Source: an uncultured Clostridium sp.
GTDB taxonomy: Bacteria; Bacillota; Clostridia; Oscillospirales; Acutalibacteraceae
DNA: 64,000 bases
Reading direction: 5' to 3'
Assembly: GCA_902471875.1 (NCBI GenBank)
Contig: CABRLN010000008.1
Span: 1-64,000, forward strand
Part shown: piece by piece, positions 27,404-36,694 of the stretch
How the letters are laid out: every line of letters begins with the position of its first letter
How positions within the stretch are numbered: the stretch's first letter is position 1
Notes under the pieces: model-generated
What the model was told of the DNA's origin: nothing
Database searches by the model: none
Seen by the model: only the letters and a program-made list of their open reading frames with translations
Made by a program: the position numbers and the translations under genes

Positions 27404-27413
27404 CCATTGCTGT
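27398..27413 (-). promoter_or_regulatory. Candidate ANTAR-binding antiterminator hairpin, glnN leader
   Basis: On the minus strand ACAGC-AATGGC-GCTGT is a perfect five-pair stem with a six-base loop obeying the A1/G4 rule. Six bases (27398-27403) are shared with the terminator 5' arm, so only one structure can form. The loop is nearly the same as in the amt leader (AATGGC against AAAGGC). The next hairpin (TGAC-GCATT-GTCA) has a five-base loop, which departs from the usual twin-hexaloop motif. Confidence 0.55.
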
Positions 27414-27424
27414 GTTGTGATTAC

Positions 27425-27453
27425 AGTATATACTTCTTGATAAGTTTTGTCAA
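27425..27453 (-). promoter_or_regulatory. Promoter of glnN
   Basis: On the minus strand TTGACA, a 17-base spacer and TATACT are seen, nearly consensus. Transcription would start near 27418, immediately before the hexaloop hairpin. A constitutive strong promoter followed by an attenuator is the usual layout for antitermination control. Confidence 0.8.
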
Positions 27454-27840
27454 CTAATTTCCTGCAAATTTATTATCTTTGGAACTTTTACTTGTTTCAT
27501 AGATTTTTAATAATGAATTTATGGTTAATATGTTCTTATGAACAATCAATCAGCTAAAAATTCATCATACTATCTTTATTTCATCATAAATCTATATGTA
27601 TATTTTATGCTGTAGTTGATTTTAGTGTTCCAAAAATACAAATTTTTTTCTAATACACTACTGTGTCACACTTTCGTTTTTGCAAGTTAGTCTTAGCTTG
27701 TCCTGCATTTATAACCATACTCGCTAAATTACGTAATAAACCTATTACATATAGCGGCTACTATGACTCCGCTATATGGAACAATAAAAAGGCTTATACC
27801 AAATACACAGTAAAGATATTTTCTTTTTTATTAAATATTT
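27454..27840. other. Intergenic region with one inverted repeat
   Basis: No convincing gene lies between the glnN promoter and the small Cys-rich gene. CATATAGCGG (27748-27757) and CCGCTATATG (27769-27778) form a ten-base inverted repeat with an 11-base loop and no T-tract. Its role is unknown; it could be an operator or a degraded repeat. A 63-codon frame here (27663-27854) has no ribosome site and is not called. Confidence 0.5.
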
Positions 27841-27841
27841 T

Positions 27842-27870
27842 CAACTTTTTGTAACAAAAGGGTTGTCTTT
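27842..27870 (+). promoter_or_regulatory. Possible promoter of the Cys-rich peptide gene
   Basis: Close to 27845 the plus strand reads TTGTAA, 17 bases, TAATAT, about 35 bases upstream of the AAAGGAGG ribosome site. The fit is fair only; exact ends are approximate. Confidence 0.35.
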
Positions 27871-27912
27871 GTAATATTATGTAGTGTACTTAATCGAAAG
27901 GAGGAAAAACAC

Positions 27913-28029
27913 ATGTGCTTGAATAACATCTTTGGTGGCAACAGCTGCTGCTGGATTATCCTTCTTGTTATAATCCTATTAGTTTGCTGCAACGGCGATG
28001 ACAACAACAGCTGTGGTTGCGGTTGCTAA
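27913..28029 (+). CDS. Tiny Cys-rich single-helix membrane peptide
   Basis: A 38-residue gene too short for most gene finders. It has a perfect AGGAGG eight bases before the ATG and its own terminator at 28075-28119. The peptide has eight cysteines: an N-terminal part with NSCCW, a hydrophobic helix (WIILLVIILLV), then CCNGDDNNS and a C-terminal SCGCGC. Similar short Gly/Asn/Cys-rich peptides occur in Clostridia, some labelled by automatic annotation as chorion-like high-cysteine proteins, with no firm function. Metal binding or disulfide cross-linking at the spore or cell surface are possible. It is a real gene by signals, but its role is unknown. Confidence 0.78.
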   Translation: MCLNNIFGGNSCCWIILLVIILLVCCNGDDNNSCGCGC

Positions 28030-28074
28030 TTACCCGTCAATTTCAGCTATAGTAAAAAATAAATAAGTTAAAGT

Positions 28075-28119
28075 AAAAGCCACAGATTTACCAGTGATTG
28101 GTATGCCTGTGGCTTTTTT
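28075..28119 (+). terminator. Terminator after the Cys-rich peptide, shared with yfhO-like gene
   Basis: AAAGCCACAG pairs with CTGTGGCTTT around a 21-base loop, and TTTTTT follows on the plus strand. It lies between two converging genes, so it may end both. Confidence 0.85.
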
Positions 28120-28147
28120 ATATGAAATATCGAAATATGACTAAAAG

Positions 28148-31000
28148 CTATTTACCCGTCGCAAAGAAAATTTCATATATAATAGGAACAATATATATTC
28201 CAATCAATGCAATAAACCAAACAATATATAGTACACCCTGCAATATAACTGAAACAGCCTGCGGAGGTCTTGAAATACTTTTCTTTTCCTTCAACCAAAC
28301 AAGTAGAATAAGCACTGCCAGCATCATTAATGAAATAACCGCACCAATTGACATTGCATTAGGGGAAAATTGTAAGCACACATTATTCACACCGTTTTCC
28401 AACGGCACTGCCATAAAGCCGTCGTTTACTGCCGGCTCTATTTTAACAGGCTTACCGTTAACAGTAGCTGTCCAGCTTTTGTCATAGCTTACAGGAACAA
28501 ACAGCATATTACTGTCTGAATGGGTATTTACTTTAACCTCAAGAGATGATGAGCTTGTAAAAGCAACATAATCATAATTATTTTTATATTCATTGCATAA
28601 ATTAATCAGCTTGTTAATATCAAAAGCATAAAGTATAATATCATTTTCTGTCAGTGTTCCACCGGTAAATTCAATAGTAACTATTTCATCTGTAAAGTTA
28701 CCCAGTGAAATAACATTATTATTAAATTCTGACGGATAAAGAATTTTATTTTCGGACAAATATGTTGGTACTGCAACAGCTTTTCCGTTTACAGTTATTG
28801 AAATATTTTTTTTAGCCGACTTAAAATACAACATTTTATCGCCTGTAACCTTAACAATATATTTTAATCCATTGACTTTGGGACTTACATTATAAAAACA
28901 GCCAAGCTTAGAGTGGGGTTCTAAAATCTCCATAATATTTTCAGTATCACTGCTAAAGCTATGATACAGCAAATTATTGGTTTTTGCTATTTCTGCTGAA
29001 TTTGTTTGTATATTTGCAATAGTACTATTAGCTACCAAACATGTCGGCAACGAATAGTTATAAGTATAATAGTTATATTCTCCTGCTTTTTGCTGTAGTG
29101 TATAAGCAGGTTCGGTTAAAACTTGTTTTGTTATTACATTTTTTATTCCCATTACAGCATCAGTAAGCAGCGTACCGCCTGTGTCAAGCATACGTGTATA
29201 GGCACTGCTGTAACCCATGCTTTTCATTGCCTTAATAGAATCTCCCGACACTGTATGGGTCCAGTTGCTTAAAGCACCTCTTTGTAAAATAAACGGATAG
29301 TTAGTATTAAGCGAGTTATCGTCATTTTTAACCCTGTTAAGTACACTTTCGCCTTGCGGCAAAACATCATTTATATTTTCAGCATCTTTTATAAACTGTG
29401 GATTTTGCTCAGGATAAACATAGGTTTTAACACCTATAAACGAATATGTACTTACTGAAAGCGGAATAACCACCACCAGTACAATACACAAGCTTTTCAG
29501 CTTTGATTTTTTTGTAAATAAAATAAGTATTAATGCGGCAATTAAAACAATGGATGCCGTTAAATACGCTTTTGGTATAGCATAATCTTGTGTATTAAGA
29601 AAATAACTGCCATATCTTTGTATAATATTACTTGCCTCTAACAGCCATGGTATTGTACAACAAACCAGTACAATAGCCACAATACTGACAATTACAGAAA
29701 CAACTATGTTATTTTTAAGCTTTATAAACAAAGCTTTCACTTTATTTTCTTTTTTATAAACAGTGTCAAGTTCTGTTTCATCTTTTTCAGACACACTCTC
29801 AAAATCACTTTCCGTATCAACTTTTAACAAATTGTTTGTACAACCAATTTCAGTAGTAAAATCTGTATTCAGCCTTTTACTCTGTTTATATTCACTTTCG
29901 TAATTGATACAGTAACAAGCACCGGTAATAAAAACAAATGCTATTGTAAAGGCAGAACGCATAGGAAAGCCTGTGTATGAACCCGTATGCCACAGTTTGT
30001 TTGTTCCTTCAAAAATTATAGGCAAACAGACAATAAGCATCTCTCCAACAAAAAACAACGTTGCCCTTTTATGTTTAATAAATCTTGCTATTAAAATAAT
30101 GCACAGCAAAACCGCAAGTTCTAAGCCCATAAACATAAACCATTTATTCATATCATTGGTAGTTAATTTATCTTTAAATACAACATTTATAATATCAAAA
30201 TAGTTTTTGCTTGCATTTCCCTCCCCTCTTGAAGAACCCATTAGGGTTAAAAAGGTTGGCAGCGTTTTAAACATTGAAAGCCCTACACCTAAAACTGTAC
30301 CCAGAGCAAGACTAAAGGATTTATGTTTTTTCTCATTTTTATTAACAATAAGAATAATATACAAACCGCCTGTAAACAACAAGAAAATTAACACCTGTAC
30401 GCTTACATAAAAATTTTCAAGCATAATTATTGTAAGACTTATTGTATATAACAAAATTTTTTCTTTTTTCATCAGGTAGTAAAAGCCTAACATAAGCAAA
30501 GGAAAAACCGCAACAATGTCAAGCCACTTTATATTACTGTAGTACTGAAGCACGTAACCGCTCATAGAATATAAAACGGCAAAGCCTATTTTATAACCTA
30601 TATCAATTTTGTTGAACACCTTATTAACAAATAAGTAAAAGCATATTGCAGACACTACTACCTTTAAGGCCAAGAAAAACGACATACTGTCCAGTATAGA
30701 CTCTCGTGGAATAAACAAAAAGAAAATATTAAAGGGTGACAGCATATCTGTTGAAACCATACTTATTCCTGTGCCAGAATACCAATCAAAAAACGGGTCC
30801 TTAAGCCCGTGCAAAGCATCCCAGTAATGGTAAAACTGTGGCACGTATGACTGTGCAAAGTCTGCATAGGTTATAGAACTGTCACCAAAAGGAAAAATAC
30901 CTTTAATGGCATACACCGTAAACAAAATGGCAGTTGTTATTAAAAAAAGTAAAATATACGGTGCCAGATTGTACACTATATTTTTTTTACGTTCGTTCAT
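28148..31000 (-). CDS. YfhO-family membrane protein
   Basis: Polytopic protein of 950 residues. The N-terminal segment (FPFGDSSITYADFAQSYVPQFYHYWDAL) with an Asp-rich outer loop and about a dozen helices matches the YfhO family, GT-C-fold proteins thought to add sugars to cell-wall teichoic acids or membrane lipids. A charged cytoplasmic loop (about 385-415) splits the helix groups. The C-terminal about 350 residues are an extracellular domain ending in a final helix and KEKKSISRPP. AGGAG precedes the ATG. Single-gene unit; substrate unknown. Confidence 0.88.
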   Translation of the reverse strand: MNERKKNIVYNLAPYILLFLITTAILFTVYAIKGIFPFGDSSITYADFAQSYVPQFYHYWDALHGLKDPFFDWYSGTGISMVSTDMLSPFNIFFLFIPRESILDSMSFFLALKVVVSAICFYLFVNKVFNKIDIGYKIGFAVLYSMSGYVLQYYSNIKWLDIVAVFPLLMLGFYYLMKKEKILLYTISLTIIMLENFYVSVQVLIFLLFTGGLYIILIVNKNEKKHKSFSLALGTVLGVGLSMFKTLPTFLTLMGSSRGEGNASKNYFDIINVVFKDKLTTNDMNKWFMFMGLELAVLLCIILIARFIKHKRATLFFVGEMLIVCLPIIFEGTNKLWHTGSYTGFPMRSAFTIAFVFITGACYCINYESEYKQSKRLNTDFTTEIGCTNNLLKVDTESDFESVSEKDETELDTVYKKENKVKALFIKLKNNIVVSVIVSIVAIVLVCCTIPWLLEASNIIQRYGSYFLNTQDYAIPKAYLTASIVLIAALILILFTKKSKLKSLCIVLVVVIPLSVSTYSFIGVKTYVYPEQNPQFIKDAENINDVLPQGESVLNRVKNDDNSLNTNYPFILQRGALSNWTHTVSGDSIKAMKSMGYSSAYTRMLDTGGTLLTDAVMGIKNVITKQVLTEPAYTLQQKAGEYNYYTYNYSLPTCLVANSTIANIQTNSAEIAKTNNLLYHSFSSDTENIMEILEPHSKLGCFYNVSPKVNGLKYIVKVTGDKMLYFKSAKKNISITVNGKAVAVPTYLSENKILYPSEFNNNVISLGNFTDEIVTIEFTGGTLTENDIILYAFDINKLINLCNEYKNNYDYVAFTSSSSLEVKVNTHSDSNMLFVPVSYDKSWTATVNGKPVKIEPAVNDGFMAVPLENGVNNVCLQFSPNAMSIGAVISLMMLAVLILLVWLKEKKSISRPPQAVSVILQGVLYIVWFIALIGIYIVPIIYEIFFATGK

Positions 31001-31055
31001 ACCTTTATAATCTCCTGTAGTAAAAAATTATATTATACTTATTATTTATGTAACG

Positions 31056-31085
31056 AAAAAGGAACAGCTTATTGCTTGCTGTCCC
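31056..31085 (-). terminator. Terminator after the SseB-like gene
   Basis: GGGACAGC pairs with GCTGTTCC (one G-U) around a nine-base loop, with TTTTT on the minus strand. It is 22 bases past the stop codon at 31107. Confidence 0.85.
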
Positions 31086-31106
31086 TATTTTAAATATGCA
31101 AATAAA

Positions 31107-32759
31107 TTATTTTTTCTTTCTGAATCGGCTAAAGAAACCAGCTTTTCTCTCCGACTGTTTCTCTTTTTCTTCAATATTTTTTTTATCCGCAAGCTCGGTT
31201 ACAGTTTCTGCAACGTCTTCATTAGTTGTTTTTACATCATTATCCAACTCATCTTCAACAGCCATATCTTGCTCTGCGACATTGTCAGCGTCAGCTATTT
31301 CGTCTTCAGCGTCTTTTACAAGTTCAAGCTTTCGTTCAGAATTTGAGGTTATATTCTCCTTCTTAACAGCCTCGCTATGATTTATTTGGTTTGCTACCAT
31401 ATGTAAAATATTTTCTGTAGAAATCTCGCGAGGTACTTCAGGAATTGTAACAGTTGTTGGCTTTTCTTCATCCGGCTTTTCTGCACTTGGTCTAAACACA
31501 GTAACCGGCTTTTGACTTAAATCTTTAAGCTGTACCATAGCTTCTTCTGTAAAAATAAAACCTAAAGTTGACGGGTTAAAAATAATAACTTTACAATTAT
31601 CGTTCAGCATAGAATACGCCTCTTCAAGAGAAACAGCAATAGGTACAGCCTTGCCGTTAAACATTAAATTAAACTCGTCATAGTCGGTAAACAATGGTAA
31701 TGCATGACTTTTATCTTTAGTGTTTGTCAGTGTACCGGCTGCAAATTCAGTACCTTCAATTGGTTCATATTTACAATTTTCAGCACCTAAGTGAACAAAA
31801 CTTTTTTGGTTATAAAAATTTTCAGCCGCCCTAGATAAAACAATAGTGTTTGGCTTTTCTTCTGCATTAATTGTAAGAGGAAGCAAAAAGGTCGTTTTAA
31901 AAATCTGATGGCTCAACTGACTTGTAAGAGTCATAAGATTAGCTTTTACCTGTGGATTGTCAATACCCGCACACTCTATACATCTTATAAAGGCATTATA
32001 TATAGGCGAATTATAAGTTTTCCATTTGTCATCAGAAGGTTCACCTAACAAAACATCTCGGTCAAAAATACAAGCACCACCATTAGCCAGGCAGAAAATT
32101 ATTTTAAATACGCCGTATTTTTTACAATTTTTAATAATTTCATTAGCTTGCTCAGATGTAACCTTGTAATATTGGTTACCAAACATTTTTGTAGCTTCAA
32201 CCAGCTTCTTAGCTTCCGTCTCGCCCTCTACAAAAAAGATTTTGCCTTCAAAATCAATGGCAGGAAACATTTTATTTAAGTGATTTGAATGAACAAAATA
32301 AATATCCTCATCTTTTCCGTTTAGAAATTCTTTAAATTTACTAATGCCGGCGTTGCTTTCAGCCTGAAAATCACTTTTCATTTGTTCCACCAAATTTGGC
32401 TCTGTGCCTGTTGGCTGACCCAGGTTAGGTTTTAGTGGTACAGGCTGTGACTGTGGTGTTTCCTGAAAGAACATTTTCAGCAATCTGTCTGATGGTGCAC
32501 CTGTACTTAATGTGCCAACCAATGCCTTAAAAGCCTCTTCATCTGTATCCCACAGGTCAAACTCCTCTTTTGTAAGTAAATACTCACCAATAGTGCAGCT
32601 TCCTTTTTGAATAATTTCAGGGTTTGCAATGGTATCTCCAAAGCGCAAACCACCATTAAAATCCATAATTCTCAACAAATAATATTTTTCAGGCTTTGAC
32701 CTGAACAATATGTATTTTCCGGCTTCATCAAAATAAACCTTTTCAAAATCTATCTTCAT
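31107..32759 (-). CDS. SseB-like domain protein with acidic C-terminal tail
   Basis: Soluble protein of 550 residues with no signal peptide. The middle part (about 280-425) carries an SseB N-terminal-like pattern: LPLFTDYDEFNLMF then VSLEEAYSMLNDNCKVIIFNPSTLGFIFTEEAM. The first about 90 residues and a second alpha/beta region (about 140-260) are not recognised. The tail from about 465 is highly charged (EDEIADADNVAEQDMAVEDELDND) and ends in a basic RFRKKK. SseB-like proteins in Gram-positives have no clear role. Good ribosome site (GGAGGAG). Neighbours give no hint. Confidence 0.6.
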   Translation of the reverse strand: MKIDFEKVYFDEAGKYILFRSKPEKYYLLRIMDFNGGLRFGDTIANPEIIQKGSCTIGEYLLTKEEFDLWDTDEEAFKALVGTLSTGAPSDRLLKMFFQETPQSQPVPLKPNLGQPTGTEPNLVEQMKSDFQAESNAGISKFKEFLNGKDEDIYFVHSNHLNKMFPAIDFEGKIFFVEGETEAKKLVEATKMFGNQYYKVTSEQANEIIKNCKKYGVFKIIFCLANGGACIFDRDVLLGEPSDDKWKTYNSPIYNAFIRCIECAGIDNPQVKANLMTLTSQLSHQIFKTTFLLPLTINAEEKPNTIVLSRAAENFYNQKSFVHLGAENCKYEPIEGTEFAAGTLTNTKDKSHALPLFTDYDEFNLMFNGKAVPIAVSLEEAYSMLNDNCKVIIFNPSTLGFIFTEEAMVQLKDLSQKPVTVFRPSAEKPDEEKPTTVTIPEVPREISTENILHMVANQINHSEAVKKENITSNSERKLELVKDAEDEIADADNVAEQDMAVEDELDNDVKTTNEDVAETVTELADKKNIEEKEKQSERKAGFFSRFRKKK

Positions 32760-32881
32760 GTATTATTCTCCTCCTAAACAACGGCATTATATATTTATTA
32801 TATCAGCAGTATATACAAATAGCAAATAGTTTTTATCGATAAATTGTAAACACCTTTTTAACACAACATATAACATTGTAA

Positions 32882-33736
32882 TTATGTAGTATTATCTTCG
32901 TTTCCTGTTTCCTGCAAGATATTTTCTGGTTTTTTGTGCTTTTTTCCCATTACATAACTGCATAATACAACAACTGCAACAGCTAACGCAAATATACCAC
33001 CTGCTGCAAAAATCATAAAATTGTTGTTCTGCGATGAGACATTAATCGTGGTTGAATCTTGGGTGTCGGTTCCGCTTGGAATTTCATCATCTCCGTCAGT
33101 ATTATTAGCTGATTTGCTGTTCTTTAATGTACCAGACGATACTGCCCCTTCTCTTGCAGAGCCGGAACCGGAACTACTGTGTTGAGCCCCCCTTGAAGAT
33201 GAACTTATGTTTCTTTCAACCGCTGTACCCGAAGCTAAAGGAGGATTTTCAACAGCTTTATCTGTTATTTCTATGTTATAATGCTCACCGTTATTATCTA
33301 TAAGAGGTTCTTCATCAATATTTGTAGAATATGAGGTATATACTTCTACATAGCTGTCTGCATTATTGCTGCCTGCTTTAAACACAACTTGCACTAAGCT
33401 GTGCCTATCGTTTATATCTAATCCTGCAGTATTAATATAGATTATTTTAATGGTATTATCCTCCTGCGAGTTTTCTATATAGCCGCTGCTGCCATCAGAA
33501 ACTTTACAGCTTTTATATTCAATGTCGTTACCATAAACTACAGTAAACATAACAACACCTATTTTTCCGGGATATTGTGCATAAATGTCAGCTGTAAAAT
33601 TCTTGCTCTTGGTTACTTGTGACGGAATATTTATACTGCCTGATAAAGTCTCTTGTGCATAACAAGAAAACACTTCCGTTACAATTAATATTATTGCTAA
33701 CAACAGTATAGCATTAACTTTAATTATCCTGTTCAT
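32882..33736 (-). CDS. Membrane-anchored cohesin-like surface protein
   Basis: Protein of 284 residues: signal peptide (1 to about 28), a cohesin-like beta-sandwich (about 30-155; PSQVTKSKNFTADIYAQYPGKIGVVMFTVVYG), a Ser/Gly/Thr-rich low-complexity spacer (about 165-235) and a C-terminal helix (NFMIFAAGGIFALAVAVVVLC) followed by KKHKKPE. The plan is the same as the anchored cohesin at 5202-5957, but sequence is distant. Its ATG overlaps the tatD stop in an ATGA junction, so it is translationally coupled to a housekeeping gene, which is odd for a scaffold anchor. It may instead be another surface-sensing module. Confidence 0.7.
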   Translation of the reverse strand: MNRIIKVNAILLLAIILIVTEVFSCYAQETLSGSINIPSQVTKSKNFTADIYAQYPGKIGVVMFTVVYGNDIEYKSCKVSDGSSGYIENSQEDNTIKIIYINTAGLDINDRHSLVQVVFKAGSNNADSYVEVYTSYSTNIDEEPLIDNNGEHYNIEITDKAVENPPLASGTAVERNISSSSRGAQHSSSGSGSAREGAVSSGTLKNSKSANNTDGDDEIPSGTDTQDSTTINVSSQNNNFMIFAAGGIFALAVAVVVLCSYVMGKKHKKPENILQETGNEDNTT

Positions 33737-34500
33737 AATGTTATATTATAAATCTTACAGGCATTTTCGGTTGTTATATCTAAAAGCTGTTCCAGACTTA
33801 TACCTTTAATTTCAGCAATTTTCATTGCTGTAAATTTAATCATGGAAGAATCACAGCGTTTACCCCTAAAAGGAACAGGTGTAAGATAAGGTGCGTCAGT
33901 TTCAAGCAATAATCTGTCAAGAGGAATATATTCTGCTACCTCTACACTATGTCTTGCATTTTTAAAGGTGACTACACCGCCAAGACTAACAGACATGCCC
34001 AACTTTACAACCTCCTTGCACATTTCAACGCTACCTGAAAAACAATGAACTATTCCCTTTGGTTTATATCGCTTTAAGATGTCCATAGTATCACCGTGAG
34101 CATCTCGGTCGTGTATTACTACAGGCAAATTTAGCCTTCTTGCAAGTTCAAGCTGTTTAACAAACACCTCTTTTTGTACCTCCCTTGGCACTTCGTCCCA
34201 GTAATAATCAAGACCAATTTCACCAATTGCCACTACCTTTTTATGATTTGCCAGTTCTTCAAGTTGACTTAAATAATCGCCTTCAACATCCTTTGCACAT
34301 TCAGGGTGAATACCCACCGTCGCATGCATAAAGTCATATTTATCTGCATAGCTTATTGCCCATTTCGAGGTATCAATATCCACAGCAGCATTTACAATAC
34401 CCCCTACGCCCTTGTCCTTCATAGATATTAAAAGTTCTTCTCTGTCATTATTAAACTTATCATCATCATAATGTGCATGTGCATCAAAAATAATAGCCAT
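33733..34500 (-). CDS. tatD: TatD-family metal-dependent hydrolase
   Basis: Cytoplasmic TIM-barrel hydrolase/DNase of 255 residues. Metal ligands are visible: the N-terminal DAHAHYDD (His-x-His), GEIGLDYYW, IVHCFSGS and the C-terminal LLETDAPYLTP. Length is normal. The stop overlaps the start of the downstream cohesin-like gene by four bases. Substrate within the family is uncertain (3'-5' DNA exonuclease or nucleotide repair roles are known). Confidence 0.95.
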   Translation of the reverse strand: MAIIFDAHAHYDDDKFNNDREELLISMKDKGVGGIVNAAVDIDTSKWAISYADKYDFMHATVGIHPECAKDVEGDYLSQLEELANHKKVVAIGEIGLDYYWDEVPREVQKEVFVKQLELARRLNLPVVIHDRDAHGDTMDILKRYKPKGIVHCFSGSVEMCKEVVKLGMSVSLGGVVTFKNARHSVEVAEYIPLDRLLLETDAPYLTPVPFRGKRCDSSMIKFTAMKIAEIKGISLEQLLDITTENACKIYNITL

Positions 34501-34747
34501 ATTAACATCACTCCTATTTAGTTACTTTGATTATATCAAAAAAATTATAACATTAAAAGATGCATCTAAAATTTTATCTTGAATTGTAAGAAATAAAATA
34601 GTATTTTGCAAATAAATACCCATTTTTATTTATAGCAAAAGTATCTATACAGCATTTATTATTGAAATACTCAATACACAAAAGATTATACATATTAACC
34701 CATTACTGCTTTTAACATATTTGGAAAAAATTATAAATTAAAAAATA
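34501..34747. other. AT-rich intergenic region, no gene seen
   Basis: About 250 bases between tatD and the ilvD terminator. It probably contains the tatD promoter. No structured RNA or small ORF with a ribosome site is visible. Confidence 0.45.
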
Positions 34748-34784
34748 AATAACATCAGCCTTACAATATTGGGCTGATGTTATT
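34748..34784 (-). terminator. Terminator after ilvD
   Basis: AATAACATCAGCC pairs with GGCTGATGTTATT (13 bases) around an 11-base loop, with a T-rich 3' side on the minus strand, 23 bases past the ilvD stop. Confidence 0.85.
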
Positions 34785-34806
34785 TAAATATAAATATATG
34801 AATTTT

Positions 34807-36471
34807 TTATTTTACTTCAAGAATAGCACCTGTATTGCCTGATGTAACCATTGAAGCATATCGTGCAAGGTAACCTGTTTTGATTCGTGGTTCTTTAGGC
34901 TTCCATTCTTTTCTTCTTTCTTCAAGCTCTTGTTCAGACAGTTTAACATTAATTGTATTAGCCATAATATCAATAGCAATGATATCCCCGTCTTTAATTA
35001 GCGCAATAGGTCCGCCTACTGCTGCTTCAGGAGATACATGTCCGATAGCTGCACCTCTTGTAGCACCTGAAAAACGACCGTCTGTAATTAGTGCTACTGT
35101 ACTGCCCAAACCTCTACCCATAATTGCAGATGTAGGATTAAGCATTTCTCTCATACCCGGACCACCTTTAGGTCCTTCATAACGAATAACAACAACATCA
35201 CCTGCGTGAATTTGATCACCCATAATAGCTTTCATGGCGTCCTCTTCACAATCGAACACTCTTGCAGGACCTTCGTGTACAAGCATCTCAGGTGCCACAG
35301 CACTTCTTTTAACTACACAGGAGTCAGGTGCAATGTTACCTCTTAATACAGCAATACCACCGGTTTTGCTGTAAGGATTTTCGACAGGACGAATAACCTC
35401 AGGATTTTTATTTTTGCAAAAGGCAATATTTTCACCCACTGTTTTACCTGTAACAGTTATGCAGTCGGTATGTAATAAACCCAGCTTATTAACTTCATTC
35501 ATAACTGCATAAACACCGCCTGCCTCGTTAAGATCTTCCATATGGTGGTTACCGGCAGGTGCAAGATGACATAAATTAGGTACCTTGTCACTGATTTTAT
35601 TCGCTATGTCAAGATTAATATCAATGCCTGCTTCATGTGCAATAGCAGGTAAATGAAGCATACTGTTTGTACTGCAACCTAAAGCCATATCTATTGTAAG
35701 TGCATTTTCAAATGCCTCTTGCGTCATAATGTCACGAGGGCGAATATCCTTTTCAAGCAACTCCATAATTTTCATGCCTGCTTTTTTAGCAAGACGAATT
35801 CTTTCAGAATATACAGCAGGAATAGTACCGTTGCCACGCAAGCCCATACCTAAAACCTCTGTAAGACAGTTCATAGAGTTTGCTGTGTACATACCGGAAC
35901 AAGAACCGCAGGTAGGACAGGTTTTTTCCTCATACTCTGTTAACTCTTCTTCTGAAATTTTGCCTGCTGCAAAAGCACCAACAGCCTCAGAAGCCGCAGA
36001 AAAGCTAACCTTACATCCGTTCACAGTACCTGCAAGCATTGGACCACCACTTACAAAAATTGTCGGAATATTAACCCTTGCAGCAGCCATAAGAAGGCCA
36101 GGTACATTTTTGTCACAGTTAGGTATCATAACCAAAGCATCAAAGCCATGTGCCATTGCCATACATTCTGTAGAGTCAGCAATAAGGTCACGGGTAACAA
36201 GAGAATATTTCATGCCCTGATGTCCCATTGCAATACCATCACAGACAGCAATAGCAGGAAAAACAACAGGCGTACCGCCTGCCATAGCTACACCAAGCTT
36301 AACAGCCTCGGTAATTTTATCAATATTCATATGACCCGGTACAATCTCGTTAAACGAGCTTACAATACCTACAAGGGGTCTTTTCTGTTCTTCGGCTGTA
36401 AAACCGAGGGCGTTAAACAAGGTCCTGTGCGGCGCATTTTGTGAACCGTTTTTTATAGCATCACTTTTCAT
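34807..36471 (-). CDS. ilvD: Dihydroxy-acid dehydratase
   Basis: Iron-sulfur enzyme (554 residues) for the third common step of valine, isoleucine and leucine synthesis: dehydrates 2,3-dihydroxy-acids to 2-keto acids. Cluster cysteines are seen in PNCDKNVPG and CPTCGSCSGMYTANSMNC; the C-terminal GGRFSGAT-like segment is ITDGRFSGATRG. The ATG at 36471 (MKSDAIKNGSQNAPHRTLF) has AAAGGAT seven bases upstream; the frame extends eight codons but without a site. No other ilv gene and no T-box is seen nearby, so it is a lone gene here. Confidence 0.96.
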   Translation of the reverse strand: MKSDAIKNGSQNAPHRTLFNALGFTAEEQKRPLVGIVSSFNEIVPGHMNIDKITEAVKLGVAMAGGTPVVFPAIAVCDGIAMGHQGMKYSLVTRDLIADSTECMAMAHGFDALVMIPNCDKNVPGLLMAAARVNIPTIFVSGGPMLAGTVNGCKVSFSAASEAVGAFAAGKISEEELTEYEEKTCPTCGSCSGMYTANSMNCLTEVLGMGLRGNGTIPAVYSERIRLAKKAGMKIMELLEKDIRPRDIMTQEAFENALTIDMALGCSTNSMLHLPAIAHEAGIDINLDIANKISDKVPNLCHLAPAGNHHMEDLNEAGGVYAVMNEVNKLGLLHTDCITVTGKTVGENIAFCKNKNPEVIRPVENPYSKTGGIAVLRGNIAPDSCVVKRSAVAPEMLVHEGPARVFDCEEDAMKAIMGDQIHAGDVVVIRYEGPKGGPGMREMLNPTSAIMGRGLGSTVALITDGRFSGATRGAAIGHVSPEAAVGGPIALIKDGDIIAIDIMANTINVKLSEQELEERRKEWKPKEPRIKTGYLARYASMVTSGNTGAILEVK

Positions 36472-36643
36472 TATAAACAATCCTTTCAAAAACATAACTT
36501 TAAAATAATATATTTATACATCCCTAGAATATATTACATATTTATAAGGCTTTCTGCCTATTAACCATTATAAAATCATTAATGACTACTGTCAAGAAAT
36601 AAATGTATTCATATTAGTATTAAACGTTACTGATATAAATTAT

Positions 36644-36678
36644 ATAAAAACACTCAAGCCATGCAAAGCCTGAGTGTT
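36644..36678 (-). terminator. Terminator after the DHHW gene
   Basis: AACACTCAGGC pairs with GCTTGAGTGTT (11 pairs, one G-U) on the minus strand, followed by TTTTTATA. It ends the acylation operon. Confidence 0.88.
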
Positions 36679-36694
36679 AATACATAAATAACAA

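Noticed and set aside
27663..27854. A 63-codon plus-strand frame before the Cys-rich peptide
   Set aside because: No ribosome site, starts at a non-ATG codon and has no family pattern.
36472..36690. T-box or other amino-acid leader for ilvD
   Set aside because: No T-box core, specifier hairpin or leader peptide could be seen upstream of the gene.
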